Assembly: GCF_040115645.1 (NCBI RefSeq)
Contig: NC_089552.1
Span: forward strand, 2,356,001 to 2,420,000
Length of the DNA: 64,000 bases
Reading direction: 5' to 3'
Origin: Euwallacea fornicatus
Lineage: Eukaryota > Arthropoda > Insecta > Coleoptera > Curculionidae
Made by a program: the position numbers and the translations under genes. Of the stretch, positions 1 to 12,378 are shown one piece after another (within the stretch, counting starts at the first letter, position 1; each line of letters begins with the position of its first letter). The notes below the pieces were generated by a model, which saw only the letters and a list, made by a program, of their open reading frames with translations, was not told the DNA's origin and made no database searches.

Positions 1-605
1 TTCGACAATCAAGAATCTCTGGATTTACGCGATAAAACGCTGAATCCTCGAGAAAGGCAGCTATATAAACTGGATGGGGATGGCATTGATTATATGGATT
101 ACTTTACCAAATGCACTCACGCGGCCAGATTATATATTTTGAAGGAGAGTGATGATACTTTACCTGCGGCAAGGAGGCATATGATGGTGTAAGTATCTTG
201 ATGGAAAAGGAAATAGTGTACAGCTGGTTAATTGAATATGTTCATGAGCTTTAAAGGGTGTATGTGTGAAAAGTTTTTAGATCCTTAGATCTTTTTTTAC
301 TTGGGGCTGCCGATTTTTACGTAAGCGACTGCAAGTCATCTCATAAAAAAAATCAGTAGAATTTAAATCGAGTGATCTGGGAGGCCACGCATGAAGTCTT
401 GCCTTTAGGGGTGCATCACAGAATGTGTTATGTTGAGAACACTTACTTTTAGCGAGAGATGATTCAGTTATTTACTTGATAAATAAATTATTATCGTTTT
501 AGGATGTGGTTTGTCGACAAAATATGCAAGACGCTTTTCGTGGGATTAGTCCTCTATTATCTGTACCAGAAGCTCCTAAGCCCCTTAATGACTTCTTTGT
601 TTTAG
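1..605 (+). CDS. Fatty acyl-CoA reductase, C-terminal two exons (partial)
   Basis: The exons are 1-188 and 503-605, joined by a GTAAGT/AG intron in phase 2; the 5' part lies outside the window. The reading shows YMDYFTKCTHAARLYILKES followed by TLPAARRHM, which matches the C-terminal 'sterile' domain of animal fatty acyl-CoA reductases (…RxYLLKE…TLPAAR…). After the intron the frame continues as MWFVDKICKTLFVGLVLYYL and ends about 33 codons after the junction, consistent with the hydrophobic C-terminal tail of this family. Family members reduce long-chain acyl-CoA to fatty alcohol with NADPH, for wax, cuticular lipid or pheromone precursors, at the ER or peroxisome. The N-terminal Rossmann catalytic domain is not in the window, so activity and subfamily cannot be judged. 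No AATAAA was seen close to the stop. Confidence 0.85.
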
Positions 606-1860
606 TATTGAATCCCACTAGATACACTAAAATATAGCCAGAATTGTAATTATTTTTGATAACATTGTTAGATGGTGTTTTTCGTGTACTATAAGACTTA
701 TTTATAAAAACAAAATATGTTTCATTTTCGCCCTCTCCAAAAGGAGTAGATCAGATTTTAAAATTAGCTTCAGTGGGTCTGAAGAGGCCCTCGCACCGCA
801 CCTGGAAGGTCTGTTATTCCGCGTTCATTACTCAGCAGGTCCAAGACAAGTCGGTTGTAGTTTTTGCGACACTTTATTGAGATTAAAAAACGAAACGATA
901 AATGATATAAATAATAACAAAAACTAAGACATATCACATATACGGTGGGTGAAAATATAAATCGGTGTATTCGGCCGAGTCCGAAAATTCAAGATTTCCT
1001 TCTTTAAACCTGCACAACTAGCAGGAGTGGGAACCCTCCATGAAGGAAACGATCTTCAATATCCGACCCTTGGCCTCTTAAATATGCTATCACTAGAAAA
1101 ATGAGCAGACGTTCAAATTTAACCCTTAATAATTGAGAATATGAATTTTTCATTGCTATGCTAAATCAAAGATACATGTTCTGGATAAATGCGAGATTGT
1201 TCCTTGAGCTGCTTACCTGACATAGTAATAACAGATCACAAATCTATAGACGATTAATGACGTTTAGGAAATGTATGGGTACTTACCACTTAAATATAAA
1301 TAAATATAAGTTCACAAATTAAAGATTACGAATTCTTTAGCTACATGTCAAAAAGTTACTCACATTTCAGTATGTATTTAGAAGTCACTTAAAAATACCT
1401 TCAGTCATACAAAAAGCAGTTAAAAGTAGCTATTACAACGTTACCAATGAGTTATAACAAAGTGAACTACCAAATGGAATGTACTAGGAAGTCATTGATT
1501 TATTTTGGATTGAGCAAGCAATGCGCGTGTCCCCCACAATTTTTCTGGAAATGATGTCTAGAGCTTGCCACAGAACTGCTGGAAGTGACTACTTTAGATC
1601 ACCGAACAAAATTATAGGACTGTTCGCAAATATTGCTTTGATACAAGTTGAATTGCCGCTGTGATCGATGATTTAAAAATCCAAACATTTGTCTTCTGAC
1701 AAATTGGATCTTAAATCACTCTCGATGGAACTCAACCAATCTGTGCAGATATACCTCCACAGAACTTCTCGTTCTACAGTACTTCCCGAATCGCTAAACT
1801 AAACCCAAATCTAATGTTATGTTAATACTTCAATACCTTTAAATTTTCACACCCTCTACA
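606..1860. other. Gap: no gene recognised
   Basis: AT-rich DNA after the acyl-CoA reductase stop. I see no long open frame with coding character, no RNA gene and no clear inverted termini. It probably holds the 3' UTR of the upstream gene and old repeat sequence. Confidence 0.5.
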
Positions 1861-1872
1861 TGAATTGCGTCT

Positions 1873-2200
1873 ATGTCACTAATACTTTTCACTCTCCTAT
1901 GCTGCCTTTTTTCTCTATGCAAACTACCCCCCGCAAAGCCCTTCACATCCACGGAAACGTTATCGTTTTCGGAACGAATGCTTTGGACACTCCTCGTTAT
2001 GTCGTATTCGTCAATGGAGCTGCAAGAAAATTACTCGCTGGAGTATGGCACAAAATCGAATTTAACTGTATGGAAACGAACCTGCAAATATACATATCGT
2101 AATCCTCTGACCTCCGTTGGAATACATTCTTCGGGTGAGCATGAGCAAATGGTTGAGCATATACCGGGGACTCGCCTCCCGATCTTGTGGCCTTGCTAAG
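1873..2200 (+). pseudogene. Relic resembling a cytochrome P450 (CYP4-like) N-terminus
   Basis: No single frame is open with a recognisable product, but pieces in the three forward frames, read in order, look like a CYP4-type N-terminus. They are a hydrophobic start (MSLILFTLLCCLFSL) followed by CKLPPAKPF; GNVIVFGTNALDTPR in a second frame; MELQENYSLEYGT back in the first; NLQIYIS in the second; and LEYILRVSMSKW in the third. CYP4 proteins have KLPGPxxxPxxGNAxEFG, then …EYG…W, then LxIYxSxPxDxExIL in this order. The heme-binding end is absent. The similarity is by eye and the frame changes are numerous, so this is a decayed fragment at best. A minus-strand frame across it (2287-1997) has no clear splice signals and was not favoured. 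Confidence 0.35.
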
Positions 2201-3317
2201 GCTGTATTGCAGAGGAGGACTCACTCTACTCACAACAGAAGAGCCCTCCGAGCTGGAAGTGGGCGATGTCTTCTCTTTCTCTGCCAAGGTTTTGGGTTTG
2301 ACAAGACCTAGAGCTCTACTTAAGGAACCCTGCGATAAGACGAAAATAGCTGTACTCTCGAGTTGTCTTCATTATCCCATAGAAAGGAAAACCATCAAGA
2401 CCGCTGGATATTTGAAGGAACCAATGCGCTATCAACCTGTTGGCTATTTAACGGAACCACTGCTATTTCCAAAACGTTTATGGCATGGTTAAAAAATACC
2501 CCGGAAACCCATCTTCGTGTCCTGTACTGTAGTTCGCTCTTTTGACATCATCATTAACAGGACTTTGGTTTTCGCTGCAGAAAATAAAAGTACGGTCCAC
2601 GCTTAGATAGAGATTAAATTTTACAGCGTCATTAGATAGCAATTATGAATGACGCCATCTATGTGTACGCCTTCTGCTTATTTTATCTCACGTCAGGAAT
2701 CCCGCTGTGTGGCAACCAGGTGCGGTAGCTGACCGGACCCCCCAGCATACACAGATGACATCACCGATAATTATATCTAGATGCGATGTGAAATCTGTGT
2801 TGAAGACCGTACTTTTGCTGGCTTAAGTGGAAATCAAAACACTGCCGATCTCATGATATGAAAAGAGTGAGACTACAGTCCAGGGGGTTTCCTCCTAAAA
2901 TAAGGAGACATGGTGTTCATGAAGCCGGCTATTAGAACGTTCATAAAACTATCTACGTTTTATCCTGCAGGGAGTAATATAATCCGAGAAAATTCGACAA
3001 CGCCGTAAAATGAACAATTGCTGACCGCCGCGGGACCGTCGTCTTTGGCTAAAAATCGATGTCTGCCTCATCGCATCGTATAAGAATGTTCATCACATAA
3101 ATTTCTTAAAATCATTAGTTGTTTCATCAACACATCGTTCAAAGAAAATATAGTGCCCTGGCACTCATCGCTTTCTAAGAGTTCGAAAACGAAAACAGCT
3201 CAATTTTCTATAAATAAACCCTTCAACGATCCATCAGCCTGAAGAATTGGCCCTAAGCAACTGTCAGTTTAGCTCAATATCCGCTTAATTAAGCAAGAGT
3301 ACATTACTTGAACTTAC
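2201..3317. other. Gap: no confident gene; possible kazrin 3' exon
   Basis: Mostly uninformative. On the minus strand, an acceptor (ATTTTTAG) just before position 3048 opens a phase-0 frame that stops at 2953 and starts PKTTVPRRSAIV. This could be the terminal exon of the kazrin gene, whose last sure donor is at 3317. There is no homology support, so it is recorded only as a candidate. Confidence 0.3.
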
Positions 3318-6300
3318 CCTAATGCTGGTCCTTTTGGACTCCGTGGCACCATTGCCAGCCTCTCTGCCCAAAGACGGTATAGTTGCGGTCAGTCCTCCAC
3401 AGGACTTGGAAAAGGACCGCCCCAAAGATCCTCCCGGAACTCTCTGTTTCGCCCTTACTCTCACATAGTGCACTAATGTGGATCTAGCGTAACAGTGCGT
3501 AAATCAAACAAACATCGAAATAAGCGGTGCGGGACACACAAGCATTCTATGTAATTTTTTCTTCTTGTAGCTCTGCTTACCGGCTTTCGTGGGACAGTAC
3601 ATTAAATAGGACTTACCTCTCATGTTTGCCCTTGTTTATTGGTTGTTAGGAAACAGGTAAATGGCAATTGTTCTACACTAACATCGATTCATGCAAAGAA
3701 CTTTAACAATAAGAGAACGATTATAACGAAGATACTAAATAACAATCCAGAAAAACAGATGATATTTCAAATACTTTAACGGTTCCAATAAAGAAAGTAC
3801 ATTCAAAATTTCAGGAACAAGAATAAACAGGTGGCAAAGAGATAGAGATTTGGGTAGGATGGATTAAGGATTCGGTGCTCGCTAACATCGATTATGGGGA
3901 TTGCGGTGCTAAGCAAGAAGCAAAAAATAACATAGAATGGATGTGTTATGTGTTCCCAGTAAATGTAGTGTGAGACATTGTAGATACTTAAATAACCAGG
4001 TTTACACGACATGGATTTAAATGGATGTTGCGCCAATATCGATTATTAATTTTCTATTTGGATCATCGTACTGTTTATATAAATTTTTCGTAAATCTCAT
4101 AACTCTTTCTTTAACAAGGCACAATTATCAGTTAGGTACCAAAATATCTCAGAACCTGATCGCATGTTATCAGTCCGGTAAATCTTCATATTATCATCTC
4201 AAAACTATTCTTGGTAAACTCCTGCCCCTTATCACTTTGAGCAACAAATATTCCCCAGCAAATTTTAACTCGTGCATCGGTTGGTCATATGAATTTTGAT
4301 TTAAAGTTCTGCCCGATGCAGGCGTCATGTCTTCAGTGAAAAGGTAAAACTGAAACGACATTGGTCATTTCATTTCACAACCTTTATTTTTTAACTATAA
4401 TAATAAATTATGTATCCTTAGTCGACAGCATTATTTTATATTTTGATTCGCTAGTTTAACTTAAGGATAAGGTCAGGAACCTAAAGGTAAGTTCAGGTTC
4501 TTGCGCGGACATCCAAAATTTATTAACGTAGAGTTTTCAACATTTTTGGAGGTTCGTTGTAAAGTGTGTAACGTACAAAGGAAGGTTTCGGAAATTCCGG
4601 ATCAACGACAATATATAACATGCTGAGCGCCTCAGATTTCGTGTCACAGCAGATTCATAAAGGTAGAAGAACGGGTTGAATAGAAAAGTCGTAACATAGA
4701 CAGAGGTGCAGGCTGGACATACGTTTAAACGTGCAGGGGGGTGGCTCGAAAACTGCATAAAAATTCGACTTTTTTAATTTTAAATGCCATCATTAAATGC
4801 GTAAACCCGAAAGTCTGAAAATATACAGAGAGATGCACTTAAAATTAGAAAACTTGACCTCTAATGCACTTTTTGAGCCGCCGCGTATTTTCAAACTTAG
4901 GCTCACCCCGTACCTCTGCCTCTATCTGGTAACTGGAACCGTTCTTCTATCTCTTTCGAATTGTGATCTAATTGCTGGGACATGATTCCTCATGTCACCC
5001 GAACACAATAATTTATCAACAACCATGTCAATTTCGTGAAATATTGAATCATTGTAATTGATGCGGTCAATCCATCATTTTAGAGTTGTGGAAGCAATTG
5101 GGCTGAATCACGAAAATGCGTACGTAAAGTAAATTACTCGAAGTCTGTATCTTGGAAGACATTAAAAAACGTTATTTCTGGTGTAATTAAAAGGATACAA
5201 GCGATTTTGGAGACATCCCTTGTAAACTTGGTTATTGGTAATTTTGCATTTACGTTACATGACTGCTATTGTTAAAACTTGTTGAAATGCTGAAAACTCC
5301 GTAGCATTGAAGATGAAAAAAGCACTTTACTGTTGAAACTCATTTCAGGGAATACAGAACCGGCAGACATTTTAGCCGCACGTTCAAGATACCGTATCAT
5401 TTTTTTGTCAAAAGCAACAATTAATTTAAAGGTGAATTTATCTATTATGTTTGGAGATGACTCTGGCTGCCTCGGCCTGGAGCTCATCCACTTGGCAGTA
5501 GATCACATACCTGGCTGGCAGCACCAGCGCTTCCAACTCAGCAGTCAGATGGCGACGGATGATATTCTTGCTGGCGGGGATTCCCAGAGCTGTCGCCATG
5601 GTATCACCGTTGAAAGATGGCTCGAGAACCACCAGGCCTCCATGAACTCCACTATCTATTGTAACGGAAGGAATAGAAATCTGTCTTGTAACCGTCGGAA
5701 TTCTCGGGTAGAACCTGAATTAACCGTTTATGTATTATATTAACCTTTTAAGTTGTCAGCATATTCTCCTAGATCGATACTCCGCGCCCAGCGAATAAAC
5801 CGCTGATTGGTCCAAACTAACGGATCTGCGTCCATGTTTTCGCACTGGTGTCGTCTTAAGGCGAGAGCCTAAAGGACCAAATACAAATTTGAGTTTATCG
5901 TAGGCACTTCAATGCCTTCAAGAGAACGTGGAAAAGATGAACAAACCTGAACAAACCTGAACAAACCTGAACAAAAGATAATAGAAGCATCAATAAATTC
6001 CCATTGAGGCGGTGATTGTAGCCAACGTTCCATTTCTCACCTCGAATCCATTAATTATACCGATCAGAGGTTCGGACGTATTTTATCAAGTTTAATTGCC
6101 TTATTATTTTCAGTAATTAGAGCCCATTTATCTTATTAAAATCGACTGTGGTATTACTGCGATACAGAGCAGCTTAAAAAAATTGAGAATTTCTTGAAAA
6201 CACTCGCCGCCAACGGCAGAGGATTGAAATGTAGTAATTTTTCAGTGCATTTTCTTTATCCTCTACATCCTAGAAAACGTATTTTTATTTGAAATCAATC

Positions 6301-9300
6301 TACGACTTTCAGGCCAACAGGCCTTTCAAAACCTCTTTAATTTATGAGTTTCGGTTTCAGCAATTCTTAAACACGGACCCCCAAAAATATTGCTGCTTCG
6401 AACTTTTTCGTGACCGGTTTTAGATAGAGTGGCAAAGCCGAATGAGGGAACGAGATAGGACAATAAGAAATTAGATAATATGATCTACGATAATATCAAT
6501 ATTAGAAAAGTTCCAGATATCACGACGTTTTGCCCAATGCGATGTCAAGGACCGAATGCAACCAGAGATAGTTTGTTCATATTTCTCGCTACAAATTGTC
6601 CTCTTGAGAAAATCTACACTTTTAATTTAAAATCGTACTAACTTGTCTATCATATTTCATTATCCTCAAGAGATGTATGCCATGCACTATAGAGGCTTGA
6701 TGGAATTTTCTAGTCACCCCGAGGTATTTTTCCAGCTCCTTTTTACTCAGGTGCTCCAACATACGCGCATCGACCATGTTCGACGCAAAACTATCTGAAT
6801 ACTACATAAGACATTAAATTAAATTATTTTCCATTATTTTGACTATACAATCTAGGGACGAGTTCAACAGGGCCTGAAACTTCCTACTAACCTGAGATAA
6901 TCCTAAGTCAGGCAGCCACTCACTAGACACCCATGTATGGCCAAGTTGGGCGATGCACGGATACCTAACCAAAGCAGGATGTCGATGTTCCTCAATGGCC
7001 AACCTCAGCTTCTTCCTGTGCATAGGATGAGTGATCCCCAGGCCGCACTCCAGCTCCAAATCACTCAGTTCGAGCAGGACCTGCCCGTTCAAACGACCAA
7101 TCTATAATGACGTTTTAATAATGTGCAACTCGGATTCCTAATACTGCCAATTAGTTAACGCGATAATGGATAATACTCAGATGATATAGAATGGAACATA
7201 ATCGGGATTTTTTCTCTGCTAATTTGCGGTGCTAGTGTGCCAGTTAAATCAGAGGCATGAAATTGACGATAAGTTATTGAGTCCCCTCAAGAACCTATCG
7301 TCAATTTCGAATGCTCAGTAATCAACACACCTTTCCACTTTTAATGTTCTCAGCACATCTAGATCCATATTGAGGCATTCCAAGAGCGACTTCCAGCCAG
7401 GCTAAGACCGTCGGAGCCCTCCATCGTTCCATGGGAATGGAGCTGGCCTCCCTAAGTAGTCGCAGCTTCTCTGCGTAACCCTCTTCGGTTAGGGGGGACC
7501 AACTGCGGAAGGGCTCGTATCCCTGCTCACCTAGATTGAAGAGGAAATCTCCAGAATAAATTTCTGAATGTCCAAGTTTCATGTGCAAGCTACTTCAACG
7601 CTAACGAGGAGATTGAGACTCAAAATGACTGGAGCGTCTTCTGTAGTTACCAGGAAAGCCTGGTACTTCTCGGGTTTCCCGGGGAGAGGGGATCAGTAAT
7701 TTTTGAAGTGTGGAAGGCAAGAGAGTTTAGTGCTTATTTTAACATAGGCATCGAGTTTTGGAGAATTTGGTTCAAGGCACCATTAAGGCAACAATTTTGA
7801 GAGGAAGGGACGAGTAATCGAAGAGAGTGATGGGCAAGAGAATTAGATGACCCCTTTGAAATCTAAGATAAATTAAAGAAAATTCTTACTGGTTTCTTGT
7901 AATGAAGAAGTTTTATGCCGATGGCGCGACCTGGCAAAAACTCTAGAAATGCTTCCCCAGGTCCCCCCGCGTCCGGTAAGTCTGCTGGGTTGTTTGGTTC
8001 TTTTGCCCATGGATATTGGTTCTTGGTCTAAGGGAGAACTGAGCTGCTCTACAGATCTAAATAGTAATTTTTATGTAAATCATGTTTATTTTTCAATTGC
8101 GAAATGGAACTCTCTAGTGGTATCATCGCATCTACGCCTACAAGTAGTTATTAGTATAATTCGCGACTTAACCGAAAACCGAAACTGGTCGAAAGTTTGA
8201 ATCCTTCGCTTTGCCAAAAAAATTTTCAAAATTATTAACTTAAAAACATCGTCGTGTCAGTTTGGTTTAAGGTTAGCAAATGGGAGTTAGTAAAACACAA
8301 ACCTTGATAAACTACTTGGATCTACAGATCTTGGAAAATTGTTAGCGTTTAGTGGAGATAATGTTGGACTACAGTCTTTAGTTGACACCGCTGCAAAAAT
8401 AAGTTATTCAGTTAGTAATATACATTAACATTACCACCATTCAGTAGGTATCCATAAATATGGCCTGCATAAGGGAAAACTGTACAATCAAATTACTACT
8501 CATTTCCAAATAACAGTGCCCCCTTGGAAAACTTACATTGATACAGATGAGCAGGGGGAGGAGGTACTGCGGACATCAAAGAAACCGAATCCACATCCCT
8601 CACGCTGCTCCCTTCTACTGTTATTGTCGGTGCTCCATCAGTGGTGGAATCGGATAGGTTCCCTGTTATGGAAGTGGCACCACCGCTTTCCCTATCAGAA
8701 CTGACTCGAACTCCTGAGTCTGCACTGCAACTTCCTCGATCGCCTGATCGAATCAGATAAAGTAAAGCAAAGGAAAATTTAATTAATGAATACCTGGTAA
8801 TAATCCAAGGTGTCCAGAGAGTAGTCCGCCGGAACCCGGAGTTAATGCTCCTCCGTTGATGCTGTGACGGGGCAAGGACGCCAGAGATTCTTGGTCAGAA
8901 AGACAACCCCCGGCTGCCAGTTGCCTTCGAGCCTACAATGAGAAATACTTATTTACCTAACAGGTTTAGAAAGTGATAGTTTACTGCACGTTGATTGCAG
9001 TTGACCAACTCACAGGACGTGGAGTGCGATAAAGACCCCTTTGAGTATCTTAGATAAGATATTTTCCCCACGTGTGCCTGGTATGAACTTCACCGTCTTG
9101 AGTAAGTTCAATTAAATATTAGCGAGGGATAAAAGATTTACATGCACACGTACGGTAATGATGCGATTACGTTACTCGAACAGTAAAAAACATGATACAA
9201 TCAAGTTAAGACTCGTCGCAGGCCAGCTCAGTAACTTCGAGCGAAGTAACATGTTTTACGTTCAAATTGAACTGTTGGAAAAAAAACTGATGAGTCCTGA

Positions 9301-12300
9301 AATAGTACCTCAGTTAGCTGCTCCTGCGCTTGCTGCAGCTGCAACTCTTTGGCGTTCAGCTGAGCAGCTAGAGACAGGCTTCTTTCAGCTTCATCTCTGG
9401 CGTGCCTCAGCAAGCTCCATCTCTCCCTCTCCCTTTCCTCCCTTTCTGTGGACAGTTGTTGCAGAGAAGTTTCATCTCTTACCCTCTGCGCAACCCATTC
9501 ATAAATCGTCAACGAAAAAATGACTAGACCCTATAAGTACCTGTCCATATGTTCTAATAAAGTCTCTCAGCTCTCTTTCTTTGTCTTCCAAAGTCGAAAA
9601 GAGCTGCTTCATTTGATTCAGGAGGTCGAATTTTTCGGCTTTCAGCCGCCGCTTGTCGGCCTTAAGGGCTGAAACGAATGTTCTATTTCAGATGCTTTAT
9701 GTAAAATGAGACGGAGCAGGAGTCTTGATGAAAGGATAATATTTTTCATGTCTCATCAAGTTAATTAAAAATGAATTCTCGAGTTAGTTTCTGCTCATAA
9801 AATCGCGAACGTTTTCGTTAAATAAAATTACATTCGTCTAGGCAAAATTAATTAATTAGTAGCTGTTCGGGGGGTTGAGAGCTGTTTCTACCGGTTGTAC
9901 TGGTTTATGATGGAACATGGGGACCGAGATTAGTGAGAATTTCCGGAATGTTGCAGAGGGTCGTTCTCGTGAATGTAATGGTAATGGCAACTTCACACAC
10001 CAAGTAGATTAAGCCACAGTTAATTACCGAAAATAACGACTACGTCCATGAGCATAAGAGGCAGATAAGATGTTCGGGTGTCCACCACTTTTCCGAATGA
10101 CGGAAATGCTGCGGATTTAAAAGTCGGTCGTAATTGTTTTGGGAAGTAATATCTGTGAATGGCCGCGACTTGGAGAGATTCCATACTGTGGATCACTTTA
10201 ACTTTATGACGAAGCTAATGGGAATTTAAAGTGACTTAGATCCTGAAATTAAACTTACTTGTCAGAGCTTCTTTGGCAAGCTGCAGCTCCATTTCCAACG
10301 CATACTCTGCAGGATCTGCGCTTTCTCCTTCTGCAGGAGGTTTTCTCTCACTCAATATGCCACTGGCCCCGGTGACCACCAGCCTGCGTAAACGCGTGAC
10401 CTCTGCTTGCAATCTGTACGATGAAAATTATAAACGAGAAATAAGATTTCGGAAAATTCCGTCGTCTTACTTGTCATTTTCCTGCCGGAGCCTGCGAATC
10501 ACTGAGGCGGATTTAGGTAAATTGGAGGGTGAAGGAAGCAGCGCCAATAAGTCTTCAGGATTTCCTCCGTCTGAACTTCGTGCTGAACGAGGAGACGAAG
10601 AATCTAAAAGACGTGTTAACCCAGTTTCAACAGATATAGGAGAATTATTCACGTAGTAGTTGTCTCCTCTGAAACCCGGACATTGTTCCAGCATCAAATA
10701 TTGAGATCGAATACTATAAAATGGAATGTCTACGGCTGACGGACAGCCAAATAAAGGAAGACCAGAGACAAGAAGAATATTAATAATTCTACGTTCGCTC
10801 CATATTTCCAGTTTCTGTCCAGGAAACGATATTTCTGAAATGAAATCCAATTCAATTTAAGAAATCTTCATTAATTGTGGACTTATGGATAAAACTACTG
10901 GATGTATTACAGAGACGTGCTCAGAGGCTGCCTCGGCCGGTTGATGCCAGCAAAGAACAGGCATATGAAAAACAAAGCAATAAAGAGGACGAGCACAAGC
11001 AGCTAAAAAGAAACCAATAAGGAGGTGCTCTCGCTCTAAATAGGGCTTTACTAACAACGTTAGCAAAGTGCATTAAATAAAGCTTGTTTGTAAGTTCGCG
11101 TACCTTCTCCTAAAATTAAATACTTGGAAAAAGTTCAAGGGGGCCAGAGACTCACCTATCCGAGTTTTCTGTATGGAATAAGGCCGTAAACTTTTATTGT
11201 AAGTTGATATCCTTGTACACAACACAATATCGAACGCTTGGTCTTTGAAACGTAAGATAATGACGGTTCCCTTATATTAATAAACGAACATTTTTACCTT
11301 TAGAGATTATTACACAAAACGCACTAAACATAACGGAAGCAAATTAATGCGGGCAAATTCAATCATCTCAATGCATATCTGATGCACATCACGAAGACAC
11401 CTGAAATCCGATATCTACTAAACCAACGTTCCAATCAGGGGCGTCGCACAATTTCATCATTACACCCAAAAAGTGTAACTGCTAAGAAATGAATTGCAAT
11501 ATCAGACTAAAATGTAGAGAAATTTCCATATCGACACGAAATCATGGAAAGGAATGCCAATTTTGCATTAATGTCGTTAAATGGAGCGACTGAATTCTTT
11601 TCTGCCCTTGCAGGAGGGAGCAGAATCGGGAAAATCTCAATTCCTACGCTCGCAGGAGTAAACAAAATCGGGTAAGCTTCAATTCGCACATGGTACTCAA
11701 ATGATGGAAAATACGTGAATCTCTTACCCATATCTGGTTGAGTACTGCATCCCGGTTTGGGAGACTCCGATCGTTGGTTTTCCGGTGAAGATCGACTGTC
11801 TTTTACAGGACTGGCACTCTCTAATATTGTCATGTTCCCTTTTAAATCAGCTTTATCAGCAGTCTCCAGGAGTTCGCACTTAACTGGGTCAGACCTCGTT
11901 TTCTGGACGTCTCGCTGAAAAATAGGGCCAATTTTTATTTATTAGGGCGCATCCATCAACCCCCGATAACCCGAAGCGATGGATTCAAACTAACCTTACA
12001 AACGTCCTCATTAGATTCCAACGAGCTCGTATTATTCAACGACCTACTTCTCTTTGATTCAATGGAACTATTATTGTTAGCCTTAAAACCGTCCTCTTTC
12101 CTAATATCACCGTTTCGCAATTTACAACTGTCAGTTTCACTTTTAGTTTGTGGTTCTTTGTTTTCGTCACGATTAATTGTCGTTTGCGCGCTGGATTTCA
12201 ATAGATCGTGCTGCGCCACTGGCGAGGGTGAGACAGGGGCGGCGACATCGGAAAGTTTCACTTCGTGGGCGTTGCAAGCGGGGCTCGGAAAGGGGACCGG

Positions 12301-12378
12301 GGTCGAGCTGGGGTAGTCGGATTCTATCCGGGCGGTTAGGGAAGAAGAATGTTCTTCTACCATTCTGCGAAGCTTTGC
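3318..12378 (-). CDS. kazrin (KAZN homologue): Kazrin homologue (coiled coil plus three SAM domains), partial at both ends
   Basis: Sixteen exons, all phase-compatible: 12378-11995, 11914-11728, 10834-10471, 10413-10259, 9668-9541, 9485-9309, 8932-8794, 8743-8537, 8390-8303, 8056-7890, 7530-7331, 7080-6892, 6801-6643, 5868-5745, 5655-5511, 3459-3318. Exons 3-6 give a coiled coil containing LNQMKQLFSTLEDKERELRD, close to vertebrate kazrin. Exon 10 has the WGSISRVFAR motif. SAM1 spans WRAPTVLAWLEVALGMPQY to GITHPMHRKKLRLAIEE; SAM2 runs from WVSSEWLPDLGLSQ to KFHQASIVHGIHLL; SAM3 carries DPLVWTNQR, then GVHGGLVVLEPSFNGD and ALGIPASKNIIRRHL. Kazrin is a cytoplasmic scaffold linked to junctions, actin and endosome traffic. 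The two upstream exons encode Ser/Pro/Asn-rich, probably disordered sequence. The first exon and the true C-terminus are not fixed; the donor after 3318 shows the gene continues. Liprin-alpha, the nearest relative, fits less well. Confidence 0.9.
5939..5975 (+). repeat. Short tandem repeat, period 10
   Basis: The unit AACAAACCTG is repeated about three and a half times and decays into AACAAAAG. It lies in a kazrin intron, between the exon ending at 6643 and the exon starting at 5868. Confidence 0.85.

Noticed and set aside
1997..2287. Minus-strand frame MAEKEKTSPTSSSEGSSVVS as a further kazrin exon
   Set aside because: No convincing acceptor precedes it, and the opposite strand explains the region better as a decayed P450-like fragment.
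7331..7530. Liprin-alpha as the identity of the triple-SAM gene
   Set aside because: The SAM sequences and especially the coiled coil (LNQMKQLFSTLEDKERELRD) and the GVHGG…LEPSFNGD block follow kazrin, not liprin.
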